A stretch of 58,404 nt of DNA from Nostoc sp. LPT. Lineage in GTDB: Bacteria; Cyanobacteriota; Cyanobacteriia; Cyanobacteriales; Nostocaceae. The notes beneath the pieces were generated by a model. The model made no database searches and had not been told where the DNA came from. It saw only the letters and a program-made list of their open reading frames with translations. Both the position numbers and the translations under genes were made by a program. The stretch spans positions 1 to 58,404 of the forward strand of contig NZ_JABXKF010000049.1 of NCBI RefSeq assembly GCF_017115165.1, given 5' to 3'. This document shows positions 26,057 to 35,631 of this stretch, piece after piece. Positions within the stretch are counted from its first letter, which is position 1. The number at the start of each line of letters is the position of its first letter.

Positions 26057-26550
26057 TGACTTTACTCATGTTTAGTATGGGGAATTTTAATAGGTTAGGA
26101 GAAACAGGTTTGAGTTAGCTAAACGTATTATCGCAATCAAGTTTAAAATTACGATTTTTCTCAAGAAATTTTCTAGATTTTGTCAACTTCTGAATCACGC
26201 ACTAAACGTTTATAAATATTGCAATAAATATTTAGGAATACAAATAATATTTGCCAAGATTTAGAAACAATTCTCAAAGAAAACTTTCGTACTAAGGTGT
26301 TGTGTTTGAGTTGACATTTGAACCACTGAAACAATATCAGGAATACGACTATCAGATTCTTCCTCTGCTGCCGATGTCTCCAATGTTTCCTCTGCTTACA
26401 CAGCAATGGAATATTTTTCTCTTACCTTCCCTCTATCAAAAATCTATCTCTACCTCACTGCTTTTATCCTTCAACAGTTAGAAGCAGCGAATTTTGCTCC
26501 ATGCAAAGCTATGAAGGCAAGTTCTTATACTGTGGCAAAAGGATAAATTT
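26057..26550. other. Divergent promoter region between lipoxygenase and AKR genes
   Basis: About 490 bp separate the divergent lipoxygenase and aldo/keto reductase genes. It is AT-rich. A 77-codon ORF on the minus strand is basic and hydrophobic with no family, and I reject it. I see no palindromic operator that I could defend, nor a repeat family from elsewhere in the window. Confidence 0.5.
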
Positions 26551-27588
26551 GTGGATATTAGCAGACGAAATTTACTGAAGGTAGTTTCTGCTTCTAGTTT
26601 AGGTGGAGCTGGGGTATTTGCTTTACAAGGTTTAACCAAACAGGTTTTAGCACAAAATCAGTCTACCCCACTCCAGATTAAAAAAGGTGAAATGCTCTAC
26701 AGGCAACTAGGACGCACCAAAGAACAAATATCTGTAATTGGTCTAGGTGGTCATCATATTGGTAGACCAAAAGACGAACAAGAGGGTATTGAGCTGATCC
26801 GTACTGCTCTTGATCGCGGGATTAATTTTATGGACAATAGCTGGGATTACCATAATGGAGGTAGCGAAATTCGCATGGGTAAAGCTCTGCAAAATGGTTA
26901 TCGTCAAAAAGCTTTTCTGATGACTAAAATCGACGGTCGCACAAAGGCGGCGGCTGCTAAACAAATTGATGAATCTTTAAAACGTTTGCAAACAGACCGC
27001 ATTGATTTGTTGCAGCATCATGAAGTCATTCGCATGGAAGACCCAGACCGGATTTTTGCCCCTGGTGGTGCGATGGAAGCAGTTGTGGAAGCACAAAAAG
27101 CTGGCAAGATTCGCTACATAGGCTTTACTGGACACAAAGACCCTTTAGTACACCTGAGAATGTTGGAAGTTGCCAATCAAAACAACTTCCGTTTTGATGC
27201 AGTGCAGATGCCGTTAAATGTTATGGATGCCCATTTCCGCAGTTTTGAGAGGCAAGTCTTACCCAGACTGGTTAAAGACGGAATTGCTGTACTGGGGATG
27301 AAATCAATGGGCGACCAAAACATTCTCAAAAGCAACGTGGTCAAACCGATCGAATGTCTGCATTACGCGATGAATCTGCCAACTTCAACGGTGATTACAG
27401 GCATTGAAAGTATGCCCATCTTAAACCAGGCTTTCGAGGCAGTACGTACTTTTACACCCATGAGCCAGGAACAAGTTAGAGCATTATTGAATCGGACTCG
27501 CAAAGCTGCTCTCAAAGGTCAGTATGAACTGTTTAAAACCACTAACCAATTTGATAGTACAGCCAAAAATCCTGAGTGGTTAGGATAA
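26551..27588 (+). CDS. Aldo/keto reductase with TAT-type leader
   Basis: 345 aa. Starts at GTG 26551 after AAAGGATAAATTT. The leader SRRNLLKVVSASSLGGAG matches the twin-arginine consensus S-R-R-x-L-L-K, with cleavage suggested near AQNQ (about residue 36), which would export it folded. The aldo/keto reductase barrel follows: LDRGINFMDNSWDYHNGGSE, FLMTKIDG (Lys), LLQHHEV (His) and a Ser-rich cofactor end. It probably reduces carbonyls with NADPH; if exported, its cofactor supply would be unusual. It is divergent from the lipoxygenase and could act on oxylipin aldehydes, but this is speculation. Confidence 0.87.
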   Translation: MDISRRNLLKVVSASSLGGAGVFALQGLTKQVLAQNQSTPLQIKKGEMLYRQLGRTKEQISVIGLGGHHIGRPKDEQEGIELIRTALDRGINFMDNSWDYHNGGSEIRMGKALQNGYRQKAFLMTKIDGRTKAAAAKQIDESLKRLQTDRIDLLQHHEVIRMEDPDRIFAPGGAMEAVVEAQKAGKIRYIGFTGHKDPLVHLRMLEVANQNNFRFDAVQMPLNVMDAHFRSFERQVLPRLVKDGIAVLGMKSMGDQNILKSNVVKPIECLHYAMNLPTSTVITGIESMPILNQAFEAVRTFTPMSQEQVRALLNRTRKAALKGQYELFKTTNQFDSTAKNPEWLG

Positions 27589-28051
27589 GTTTTAGCTAGG
27601 GCGTGTTTGAAAACTAAGGTTCACAGCAAACAACCGTATATTTTGCTGTGGGCACAAAACTGGCAGAGCGGCTGCAAAGTCCACAACCAAGTACAATTTT
27701 GCGTAAAAGCGTAGCGTTTTTAATGCAGGAGGATGCATTGGCATTGCGGCCGACGCATTAACATTGTATCGGGATGCATTGCCATTGCAGGGGCACGCAT
27801 CAATATTGTATCGGGATGCATTGGCATTGCAGAGGGACGCATTAACATTGTATTGGGATGCATTGGCATTGCAAGGTATTGCCAAATTTAATTCGCTACG
27901 AATTAATGAAATGCTGTACTAAGCGATCGCGTGAGTTGGAAGTGTTGCGCCTGATGGAAGTACTGAAAAAATGTCATCATAGTTAAAGTGAAAACATTCT
28001 GGAGACAAGACAACGGTTTACGCACGCCCTTTAGCACGGTTAATTGAACAA
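27589..28051. other. Gap holding the second 21-bp-repeat element
   Basis: Contains the inverted copy of the composite repeat (27696-27920) and about 100 bp ahead of recR. The latter encode, in recR's frame, the conserved RecR N-terminus without a standard start codon (see recR). Confidence 0.6.
27696..27920 (-). repeat. Composite 21-bp-repeat element, copy B (inverted)
   Basis: Read on the minus strand: left box at 27878-27920 (AGTACAGCATTTCATTAATT, then TTCGTAGCGAATTAAATTTG), 7 units of 21 bp alternating two subtypes (TGCAATGCCAATGCATCCC and TACAATGTTAATGCGTCCC), and right box at 27696-27720 (AAAACGCTACGCTTTTACGC). It lies between the aldo/keto reductase and recR, in the opposite orientation to copies A and C. 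Confidence 0.78.
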
Positions 28052-28609
28052 TTGCAACGCCTACCGGGAGTTGGCCCCAAAAGTGCCCAACGACTGGCTT
28101 TGCATATTTTGAAGCGACCAGAAGCAGAAGTAGAAGCTTTGGCACAAGCTTTAGTTGAGGCAAAAAAACAGATAGGCTTGTGTTCTGTTTGCTTTCACTT
28201 ATCTGCTGAACCTGTTTGTGAAATTTGCCGCAATGCCAACCGTGACAATAATACTATCTGTGTTGTTGCAGATCCTCGTGATGTGATTGCGCTGGAAAAA
28301 ACCCGCGAATACAAGGGCAAGTATCACGTTTTGGGCGGGGTGATTTCGCCAATTGATGGAATTGGCCCAGATCAGTTGAATATACTAGCTTTGCAGCGCC
28401 GGGTGAGTCAGCAAAAACCTCAAGAAGTAATTCTTGCAATTAGTCCGAGTGTAGAAGGGGAGACAACAACCCTGTATATTGGTCAGCTACTAAAACCATT
28501 TACTAAGGTGACGCGGATTGCTTTTGGTTTACCTGTAGGTGGCGATTTGGAGTACGCAGATGAAGTTACTTTGGCGAGGGCGTTGGAAGGACGCCGGGAG
28601 TTAGAATAA
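28052..28609 (+). CDS. recR: Recombination protein RecR
   Basis: RecR acts with RecF and RecO in loading RecA at gaps. From TTG 28052: helix-hairpin-helix [17 protein letters not shown], the CxxC zinc finger [16 protein letters not shown] (about residues 44-59), and the Toprim domain with [14 protein letters not shown] (about 70-83). Twelve further codons upstream (from GTT 28016: [12 protein letters not shown]) match the usual RecR N-terminus, but no ATG, GTG or TTG precedes them before the TGA at 27989. Either the start is a rare codon, such as ACG 28013 with GGAG 8 nt ahead, or the original ATG has been lost (AAG at 28007). Confidence 0.92.
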   Translation: MQRLPGVGPKSAQRLALHILKRPEAEVEALAQALVEAKKQIGLCSVCFHLSAEPVCEICRNANRDNNTICVVADPRDVIALEKTREYKGKYHVLGGVISPIDGIGPDQLNILALQRRVSQQKPQEVILAISPSVEGETTTLYIGQLLKPFTKVTRIAFGLPVGGDLEYADEVTLARALEGRRELE

Positions 28610-28772
28610 AAATGCCTCTATCAATCTTGAAAATGCACCTCCCAATAAAGTACGGCTAGCTTAGTCGGAACTAACGCTCGTGGACAAGAAGATGCCGACA
28701 TCCTTGGTTGAAGCGAGAAGATAACGTCAAAGATAATTTTGGTTAACTTTGAGTAAGTTTATTGAAGCAGTT

Positions 28773-31700
28773 TTAGCGATAATTTTGCCCTAGCAAATCT
28801 GCAATTGAGGTGAGTAATTCAGTTGGTTGTACTGGTTTGGCAATGTGTTTCTGAAAACCAGCTGCTAAAACTCGATCGCGATCGCTTTCTCCAGCATAGG
28901 CGGTAAGAGCGATCGCCGGAATTTCCCCGCCCTCCTCTTTGGGCATGGCTCTGAGCATCCTAATCAAGCTGTAGCCATCCATTTCTGGCATTCCTAAATC
29001 ACTGATTAATAAATTAGGTACAGCCTGTGTTAGAATTTTAAGCGCCTCGTTTACCGATGCTGCGGCAGTTATCAACGCCCCATTCTGTTGTAGCAAGAAG
29101 TGTAGAAACTCACGTGTGTCAACATCATCATCGACAATTAATATCCGTAGTCCACGCAGAACTGACAAGTTAAATATCTCCCCTGCTCCTCCTGCTTCCC
29201 CTGCACCCTCACTTTCCTTCATCACGGGCAGTCTGACAGTAAAAACTGCTCCCTGTCCAATTCCTGGACTGTCTGCTCTTACAGTACCACCATGCAACTC
29301 TACTAAGTGACGAACTATTGCCAATCCCAGTCCCAGTCCGCCAAATGTCCTGGTTGTGCTGCTATCGGCTTGACGAAAATATTCAAATACGTGGGGTAGA
29401 AATTCAGGGGAAATACCTTGACCTGTATCTTTAACTTGAATTATTGCTGAGTGGGAAGTTAACTCACTACTCAATGAGAGACTTACTTCCACTGAACCAC
29501 GAGAGGGAGTAAATTTGACTGCGTTCGAGAGTAAATTCCCGACAATTTGCTGTAAGCGATAATAATCGCCTAACACTTTACCAGCCTTGGGGTCAACTTG
29601 TACTTTAATCTGGATAGATTTGGTTTCGGCAATTAACCTGACTGTTTCCAATGCAGCATCAATTACAGCTACCAGGTTAACAGTGGCAAAAGTCAGGTTC
29701 AACTTACCGCGAATAATTCGGGAAACATCCAGCAACTCATCAATTAATTGAATCTGCAATTGAGCATTTCTTTCGATGGTTTCCAAAGCACGACTTGTAG
29801 TCACTTCATCTAATTTGCGGCTTTTGAGTACCGATGACCACCCTAAAATGGGGTTGAGGGGCGATCGCAATTCGTGGGAGAGAATAGCAAGAAACTCATC
29901 TTTATTCCGGTTTGCCTGTTTGAGTTCCTCAGCTTGTTGCCTGAGTGCCTTTTCTAATTGCTTCCTGGGGGTTAGGTCAAGAATAAAACAAATCCAAGAC
30001 GCTGGCTCTCGCTCCACCAAAGCACCACCAATTAATATGGGAATGCGGGAACCATCCTTGCGGATGTATTCTTTTTCAAAGGGAGTACATATCCCAACCG
30101 TTAAAAGTTGCTCTATCCCTTGCCGATCGAGAGCATGATATTCAGGTGGGGTGATATGTTGTCTGAGTATCTTACCCGCTAAAAGTTCCTCTCGCGTATA
30201 ACCTACCATTTCTAAAAAAGCCTCGTTCGCCTCAGTAATGTAATCAGGAGTGGCGAACATAATGCCAATAATGTTGGAATCAACTAACCGCCTTAATTGA
30301 GTTTCACGCTGGCGTAAATCATTTTCTACCTGTTTGCGTTGGGTAATATCCTGGGTAGTACCCATCATCCGTACTGGCTTCCCATCGGCATCATAAAAGA
30401 CGCGACCTTTAGCAGAAATCCAATGAATACTACCATCAGACCAAAGGGTGCGGTATTCAATATCATAGTCAACCTGTTCTGCAAGAGAACGGGCGATCGC
30501 TTCATGAATGCATTGGCGGTCTTCTAGATGTACACAGTTGAGGAAAATCTCAAAGCTGATTTCGGCTTCTAGGGACAGTCCAAACAGCTGCCGACATTTG
30601 TCCGTCCAAATTACCTCGTTGGTGATGATATTCCAAAACCACATACCTAGTTCAGCAGCATTAGTGGCCAACCGAATCCGTTCTTCACTCTCGCGCAGAT
30701 TTGTTTGAATTTTTTGACGTTCCCATAAAGCAGCTTGCTGTTCGGTAATATCAGTACTCGTACCAACTACCCTAACTACTTGACCATTTGCATCCCGGAC
30801 TGCAAACCCCTGGTCTTCTACCCACAGATAACGGTTATCCTGGTGACGCACTCGATACTCAATCCGATAACGGTTTCCATTGGCCATACTAGCCATGAAC
30901 TGGTCATTAACTCTTTGTTGGTCGTCGGGATGGATACGTTCTTGCCACCACTGGAAGGTAGGTTCAGTTTCTTGTTGTGTGTAGCCAAAAACCTGGGTTA
31001 GACCTTGAGTTCTTTCCACAGTATTTCTGCCAATCTCCCAGTCATAGATTAGACAATTAACCGCCGCTGCTGCTAGCTCAAACCTTTCGTTACTTTGCCG
31101 CAAGGAAGTTTCTATGTGTCGTCGTTCTGTAATATCAAAAGCGATCCCCAAAAGATATTGCGGCAATCCATCAGCAGTTCTGCTGTGCACAGTGTCATAG
31201 CTACAAAACCAGCGCCACTCACCATTGGCGTGTCGAATCCGGTATTCAAAGCTAAGGACTTCACCCTGATAAGCAGAATTAAATTTTTCCAAATAGCTAG
31301 GGAGTTGAGCCAAATCTTCAGGGTGTAAAAGTTGATTAAATAACTCTTTTCCCATCGCCTGGATTTCTGCTGGTGTGTAGCCCCAACCTTCAGCAATTTC
31401 GTAATTAACGTAAGAATTTCGCTGTTCAATTAGGTCATAAATGTAGATTATCCCCGGAAGAGTGCCAGCAATTTGTTGAAACAAACGTTGACTATCCCAC
31501 AGTGTCTGAAATTCATCTGCATCAACTTGTTGAGTATGTTGTTCACAACTACAGTCATCCTCGAACTGGGCGTGCTTAGATGCCGTAATATCCGAAAAAG
31601 TGGTCACGATCGCATACAGATTACTTCCTTCAGTTTGAAACAGAGGTTGCGAGGAAAACAATAGCCAGACTAGCTCACCATTTGACTTATAAAAGCCACA

Positions 31701-32015
31701 CACCACATTTAAGCAAGGTTTACCTGTATTTTGGGTAACGATCGCAGGGTGAGTTTCACTGAGTAAAGGAGAGCCATCTTCATGAATAAACTGCCACTTG
31801 GGATCGAGCAAATTTTGCCCCACAAGCTGTTCTGTGGTCAGTCCCAAAATGCGATCGCTAGCGGCATTGCAAGCCTGGATAGTGCCATCAGCCAACTGAA
31901 GCACCATTCCTTCTTCTTGACTGGCTACTAGCGAAGATTTTGCCTTTTTACTAACTTGCCGATGCAGCAGCTTGTCATTAGCCAGCTGGTTCTGGAACTT
32001 TTCCGCGTCTGGCAT
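28773..32015 (-). CDS. Multi-PAS hybrid sensor histidine kinase/response regulator
   Basis: 1080 aa, cytoplasmic, no membrane segment. About five PAS domains in series (roughly 30-150, 170-295, 305-430, 440-565, 575-690), several with PAC-like closing strands such as YLLGIAFDITERRH and RVVGTSTDITEQQ. Then HisKA with phospho-acceptor His near 713 (FLAILSHELRSPLNPILGW), HATPase with NLLSNAVKFT (about 828) and DTGQGISPEFLP, and a C-terminal receiver with LLISDLGMPEMDG (Asp near 1005) and ALTAYAG. It thus senses an unknown soluble signal (redox or ligand) and relays a phosphate within itself. No cognate response regulator gene is adjacent. Confidence 0.93.
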   Translation of the reverse strand: MPDAEKFQNQLANDKLLHRQVSKKAKSSLVASQEEGMVLQLADGTIQACNAASDRILGLTTEQLVGQNLLDPKWQFIHEDGSPLLSETHPAIVTQNTGKPCLNVVCGFYKSNGELVWLLFSSQPLFQTEGSNLYAIVTTFSDITASKHAQFEDDCSCEQHTQQVDADEFQTLWDSQRLFQQIAGTLPGIIYIYDLIEQRNSYVNYEIAEGWGYTPAEIQAMGKELFNQLLHPEDLAQLPSYLEKFNSAYQGEVLSFEYRIRHANGEWRWFCSYDTVHSRTADGLPQYLLGIAFDITERRHIETSLRQSNERFELAAAAVNCLIYDWEIGRNTVERTQGLTQVFGYTQQETEPTFQWWQERIHPDDQQRVNDQFMASMANGNRYRIEYRVRHQDNRYLWVEDQGFAVRDANGQVVRVVGTSTDITEQQAALWERQKIQTNLRESEERIRLATNAAELGMWFWNIITNEVIWTDKCRQLFGLSLEAEISFEIFLNCVHLEDRQCIHEAIARSLAEQVDYDIEYRTLWSDGSIHWISAKGRVFYDADGKPVRMMGTTQDITQRKQVENDLRQRETQLRRLVDSNIIGIMFATPDYITEANEAFLEMVGYTREELLAGKILRQHITPPEYHALDRQGIEQLLTVGICTPFEKEYIRKDGSRIPILIGGALVEREPASWICFILDLTPRKQLEKALRQQAEELKQANRNKDEFLAILSHELRSPLNPILGWSSVLKSRKLDEVTTSRALETIERNAQLQIQLIDELLDVSRIIRGKLNLTFATVNLVAVIDAALETVRLIAETKSIQIKVQVDPKAGKVLGDYYRLQQIVGNLLSNAVKFTPSRGSVEVSLSLSSELTSHSAIIQVKDTGQGISPEFLPHVFEYFRQADSSTTRTFGGLGLGLAIVRHLVELHGGTVRADSPGIGQGAVFTVRLPVMKESEGAGEAGGAGEIFNLSVLRGLRILIVDDDVDTREFLHFLLQQNGALITAAASVNEALKILTQAVPNLLISDLGMPEMDGYSLIRMLRAMPKEEGGEIPAIALTAYAGESDRDRVLAAGFQKHIAKPVQPTELLTSIADLLGQNYR

Positions 32016-32249
32016 TCTAAAAAGTTAATTAAATAATTTTAAAGTTAATCTCAGATTCAGCCGTTCATACTTACATAAATTTTAGGACAATTTCTTCCAT
32101 CTTGAGGCAGAAGCAGCGATCGCTACTTCTATCCTACTTCTATCACTGGTTTATTTGCCGCATCTTTATAGGACAAGGAGAGGGGGAGACAAGGGAACAA
32201 GGAGAAAAAAGAACTCTGCTAACGAAACAGTGCTGAGTGATTTTAATTT

Positions 32250-32274
32250 ACTCAGCACTCAGCACTCAGCACTC
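32250..32274. repeat. Short heptanucleotide repeats
   Basis: CAGCACT occurs three times in tandem in the 264-bp gap between the kinase and permease genes, next to a paired CTGAGTG/CACTCAG hairpin. This is a small STRR of the type found in Nostocales. Confidence 0.5.
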
Positions 32275-32279
32275 CTGAA

Positions 32280-34229
32280 TCAACCCCCAACATGAATACC
32301 AGGTCGCATGTGGGGATTCTTTTCAGCCCGACGCAGTACTTCACGGGTAACTACAGCAATGTCACCTTCGCCAAACAAGATAAAACGCAATAGGTATTGT
32401 ATGGGATTTCCCTCAACCCAGCCGAAGTAAGCATGGGGAATCTTACCTGTTTGGTCACGAATGTAAAGTAGTAAAGCTGCGATCGCATTCGGTACTGCTG
32501 CACTTTCAGCCCGGAGGATGCGATAATCACCAACTTGTACCCCTTTTACTACGATCACATCCGCAAATTCTGAAGCATCGGATACATGAATTTCTAGAAA
32601 CAGAATTGGATCGTTGGCTGGAATATGGTTGTCTTCGCGTACCTCTTTCTCTTTCATAAAATACTCTAGGACATCGCCCGTATTCAACCGATTTGCAATC
32701 AGTCGTATTGTTCCCTGGCTATCTTCGGCAAAGAATTGCCTAGCAAGTTCGTCAACTTCAATCCGCTCTGCTCGCAGTTCTGTTGAACGCCAAACACGAG
32801 AAACCAGGGAGGTAAAAATGATCGCACCGATGAAAAACCCAGCAATCCTAATCCCTTCTGGTCTTTCAATGATATTGACAATGGTGGTATATACAAATAA
32901 CAGTGTAATGATGCCAAAAACGAGTTTTGCCCGCTTCTGTTTGTGACGGTGGGCTGATAAAGTTACAGCAAAGGCGGCTGAGGTGATCAACACAAGCACA
33001 CCAGTTGCGTAAGCCCCACCTTGGGCTTCTACACTTGCTTTGAAGATAATTGTGACAACAAAAGCGATCGCTGTGTAGACTAACACCAAAGGTCGGGTTA
33101 CTCGTGCCCAATTGGGTGCCATGCCATAGCGTGGTAGGTAGCGAGGCACGATATTCAACAGCCCTGCCATTGCAGATGCACCTGCAAACCACAAAATAGA
33201 AATAGTACTTAAATCGTAAATTGTGCCAAAGGCATTGCCTAAATACAAATGTGCTAAATAAGCAAGGGCCCGTCCGTTGGCTTTGCCCCCCGATGCAAAT
33301 TCTGCGGTTGGAATCAGTAGAGTGGTTATAAAACTGGTGGTAAGCAAAAAGAAGCTCATAATCAGAGCAGCAGTGGTGAGCAGCTTGCGTGTATTCCGAA
33401 TCCGCCCTTTGGAATGCTGAGAAGTGCTGTTACTGCTACCTTTAACCAGAGGCATAACGGTAACACCAGTTTCAAAACCTGATAATCCCAGCGCTAGTTT
33501 GGGGAAGATGATCAAAGAGATGCCGATTAGCATCAAAGGGTTAGAATGGCGTGCAAAAAGTGCAGCTTGCCAATTCGGGATCGTTTCTGTATGAGTTAAT
33601 ATCTGATACACACCGACGCCAACGACAATGAAGTTTAACAGCAGATAAGCTCCCACCAAAACTACTGCAATCCCAATGGCTTCTCGGAAACCTCTCAAGA
33701 AAACTGCACCTAGTAATGCAACTAATATCAGGGTAACTGCGATCGCCTGATTGTGAAGCCAATTTGGTGTCAGCGGATTTTCGATAATATGAGCAGTAGC
33801 ATCAGCAGCTGACAAAGTAATGGTAATAATAAAGTCAGTTGCCACAAACCCAAGTAAGCACAGTACAAGTAATTTGCCTTGCCACCAGGGGAGTAAACGC
33901 TCTAACATTGCGATCGACCCTTCACCATGAGGGCTTTCGGCAGCAATGCGCCGATAGATTGGCAACGCTCCAAAGAGCGTCAGCAAAACCAGAATCAGGG
34001 TAGCTATAGGAGAAAGAGCGCCAGCCGCTAGTGCTGCAATCCCTGGTTGATAGCCAAGGGTCGAGAAATAATCTACACCAGTCAAGCACATCACCTGCCA
34101 CCAAGAATGCTGGCGATGTGCTTCTTCCTTGCGGTAAGGCCCTTTTTTCTCTTGTCGGTTTTCTTCAAGCAACCAATGGATTAACTGGCTGCCGAGCCGT
34201 TTTGTTGAAACAATTGATTTAGCCATCAA
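32280..34229 (-). CDS. APC-superfamily permease (amino acid/K+-type transporter)
   Basis: 649 aa with about 11-12 transmembrane segments from residue 45 to 470, then a cytoplasmic tail of about 170 residues. The first membrane segment carries [21 protein letters not shown], typical of the APC/KimA-like group, followed by [18 protein letters not shown]. The C-terminal tail ([32 protein letters not shown] in pattern) is the family's soluble domain. The substrate is uncertain: relatives include KimA-type potassium transporters and general amino-acid permeases. I looked for a ydaO-type riboswitch upstream and could not see one. It is transcribed alone. Confidence 0.82.
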   Translation of the reverse strand: MMAKSIVSTKRLGSQLIHWLLEENRQEKKGPYRKEEAHRQHSWWQVMCLTGVDYFSTLGYQPGIAALAAGALSPIATLILVLLTLFGALPIYRRIAAESPHGEGSIAMLERLLPWWQGKLLVLCLLGFVATDFIITITLSAADATAHIIENPLTPNWLHNQAIAVTLILVALLGAVFLRGFREAIGIAVVLVGAYLLLNFIVVGVGVYQILTHTETIPNWQAALFARHSNPLMLIGISLIIFPKLALGLSGFETGVTVMPLVKGSSNSTSQHSKGRIRNTRKLLTTAALIMSFFLLTTSFITTLLIPTAEFASGGKANGRALAYLAHLYLGNAFGTIYDLSTISILWFAGASAMAGLLNIVPRYLPRYGMAPNWARVTRPLVLVYTAIAFVVTIIFKASVEAQGGAYATGVLVLITSAAFAVTLSAHRHKQKRAKLVFGIITLLFVYTTIVNIIERPEGIRIAGFFIGAIIFTSLVSRVWRSTELRAERIEVDELARQFFAEDSQGTIRLIANRLNTGDVLEYFMKEKEVREDNHIPANDPILFLEIHVSDASEFADVIVVKGVQVGDYRILRAESAAVPNAIAALLLYIRDQTGKIPHAYFGWVEGNPIQYLLRFILFGEGDIAVVTREVLRRAEKNPHMRPGIHVGG

Positions 34230-34745
34230 ATACGGTTGTGTTGCAAAAGTCGGCTTTGTGATTTTTTTAAGCCTTCGTGGTTTATTAAAATTTTTAACTA
34301 CAAAGGTATAGCATTATTATTGTATGTTAAGCATCCTGTCCAATTTACAAAATATATAGTAGCTGTTCCTAGTCGTCTACCATATTAAGAGCGGTTGCAG
34401 ATTTTGGTATAGAAATAATCAATACTGCAACCGTATATTTTGGTATTAACGCTTTTGCACTCCTAGCACCTTTAAGCCTTATAAATTCTCAAAAAACGAC
34501 GCTGCGAAACTTAGTATGTACGCAATCAACAAATCAGCCCTAAAATAAAAGTCACTTTTAGTTATATGATGTTTGTGTAAATGACCATAAAATAATTAGC
34601 CTGCTAATCTATAACTCTGTTTGTGTAGCCGCAGACTTTAGTTTGATGGAATTATGGACATATAGTCGTATACAACATACAGGCAATGTGTTAGATAGGT
34701 TCCCAGCATCATGCGAACCCGTCTGCACCAACTACACAAATTCAA
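34230..34745. other. Gap with inverted and direct repeats
   Basis: Between divergent genes. GCGGTTGCAG near 34392 pairs with CTGCAACCG near 34425, and ATTTTGGTAT occurs twice, once on each side (about 34402 and 34437). Later, GGTTCCCAGC and GAACC near 34698-34719 make a small hairpin. These could be operator-like sites, but I can assign none to a regulator. Confidence 0.4.
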
Positions 34746-35564
34746 ATGTTTGACAATATCTGCAAATTCTTAGTTGAGAACTTCTCCAGTGACTTCGCTA
34801 CATGGTTATTAGGCGAATCTATTAATTTAACAGAACTAAGTCCAAAAGAATTATCTCTCGAACCGATTCGGGCTGATGCTCTAATTCTGTTGCAGTCAGA
34901 GCAAAGCATATTGCATTTGGAATTTCAAACCCAAGTCGATCCGGAAATTCCTTTTCGGATGATTGACTATCGATTACGAGCATATCGCCGCTTTCCAGAC
35001 AAAGCAATGCATCAAGTCGTAATTTACCTCAAGCAGACAAATTCAAATTTGGTGCAACAAAATACATTTACAATTGTTGGGACACGACATGAATTTGCAG
35101 TTATCAGACTTTGGGAACAACCAACTGAAGTATTTTTGAGAACACCTGGACTTTTACCTTTGGCAGTGTTAAGTAATACAATTGATCCAGAAGTTATACT
35201 TAACGAAGTGGCACAGGAAATTAACAGTATTACAGAATTAAGAACTCAAAGTAATATTGCTGCTTCTACAGCGATTTTAGCTGGTTTAGTATTAGATAAA
35301 GAGGTTATTAAACGAGTTTTGAGGTCAGATATTATGCGCGAGTCAGCGATTTATCAAGACATTCTACAAGAAGGCAAGGCTGAAGGTAAGGCTGAAGGCA
35401 AGGCTGAAGGTAAGGCTGAAGGTAAGGCTGAAGCGTTACTCGAAGTGGCAAGAAATCTATTTAATACTGGTATGCCATTAGAACATATCGGCAGAGTTAC
35501 AGGGTTATCAATTGAGCAGTTACAGTATTTACAGGCAAGTCAGTCTCGTGAGTCCAATCAATAA
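34746..35564 (+). CDS. Rpn/DUF-type PD-(D/E)XK nuclease family protein
   Basis: 272 aa. The N-terminal region holds the nuclease pattern: RADALILLQSEQSILHLEFQTQ (D, then ExQ), as in the Rpn recombination-promoting-nuclease/putative transposase family. These are often domesticated in bacteria. The C-terminus has five tandem copies of a GKAE unit (about residues 210-232), coded by nearly identical 12-bp DNA repeats at about 35369-35432, then a helical end (LEHIGRVTGLSIEQLQYL). The repeated segment is prone to expansion and contraction, so length polymorphism between strains is likely. No neighbouring transposon ends are visible. Confidence 0.85.
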   Translation: MFDNICKFLVENFSSDFATWLLGESINLTELSPKELSLEPIRADALILLQSEQSILHLEFQTQVDPEIPFRMIDYRLRAYRRFPDKAMHQVVIYLKQTNSNLVQQNTFTIVGTRHEFAVIRLWEQPTEVFLRTPGLLPLAVLSNTIDPEVILNEVAQEINSITELRTQSNIAASTAILAGLVLDKEVIKRVLRSDIMRESAIYQDILQEGKAEGKAEGKAEGKAEGKAEALLEVARNLFNTGMPLEHIGRVTGLSIEQLQYLQASQSRESNQ

Positions 35565-35566
35565 AT

Positions 35567-35593
35567 AATCGGTGCAGGTTGACTGCACCGATT
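35567..35593. terminator. Bidirectional hairpin between convergent genes
   Basis: Perfect 11-bp stem AATCGGTGCAG / CTGCACCGATT with a 5-nt loop, placed between the stop of the Rpn gene and the stop of the convergent PIN-TRAM gene. It lacks a strong T-tract but is positioned as a shared terminator. Confidence 0.6.
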
Positions 35594-35631
35594 ACCAAGT
35601 GTCACTCGAATTGAATAAACATCCCATTGTT

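Noticed and set aside
26173..26406. 77-codon ORF upstream of the lipoxygenase
   Set aside because: No family, basic/hydrophobic composition, and no ribosome-binding site.
27592..27885. 97-codon minus-strand ORF over element B
   Set aside because: It is made of 21-bp repeat translation and has no start signal.
34698..34719. tRNA-like stem (GGTTC ... GAACC)
   Set aside because: No cloverleaf or anticodon arm can be completed around it.
34230..34745. ydaO-type (c-di-AMP) riboswitch upstream of the APC permease
   Set aside because: No match to the conserved motif could be found by eye.
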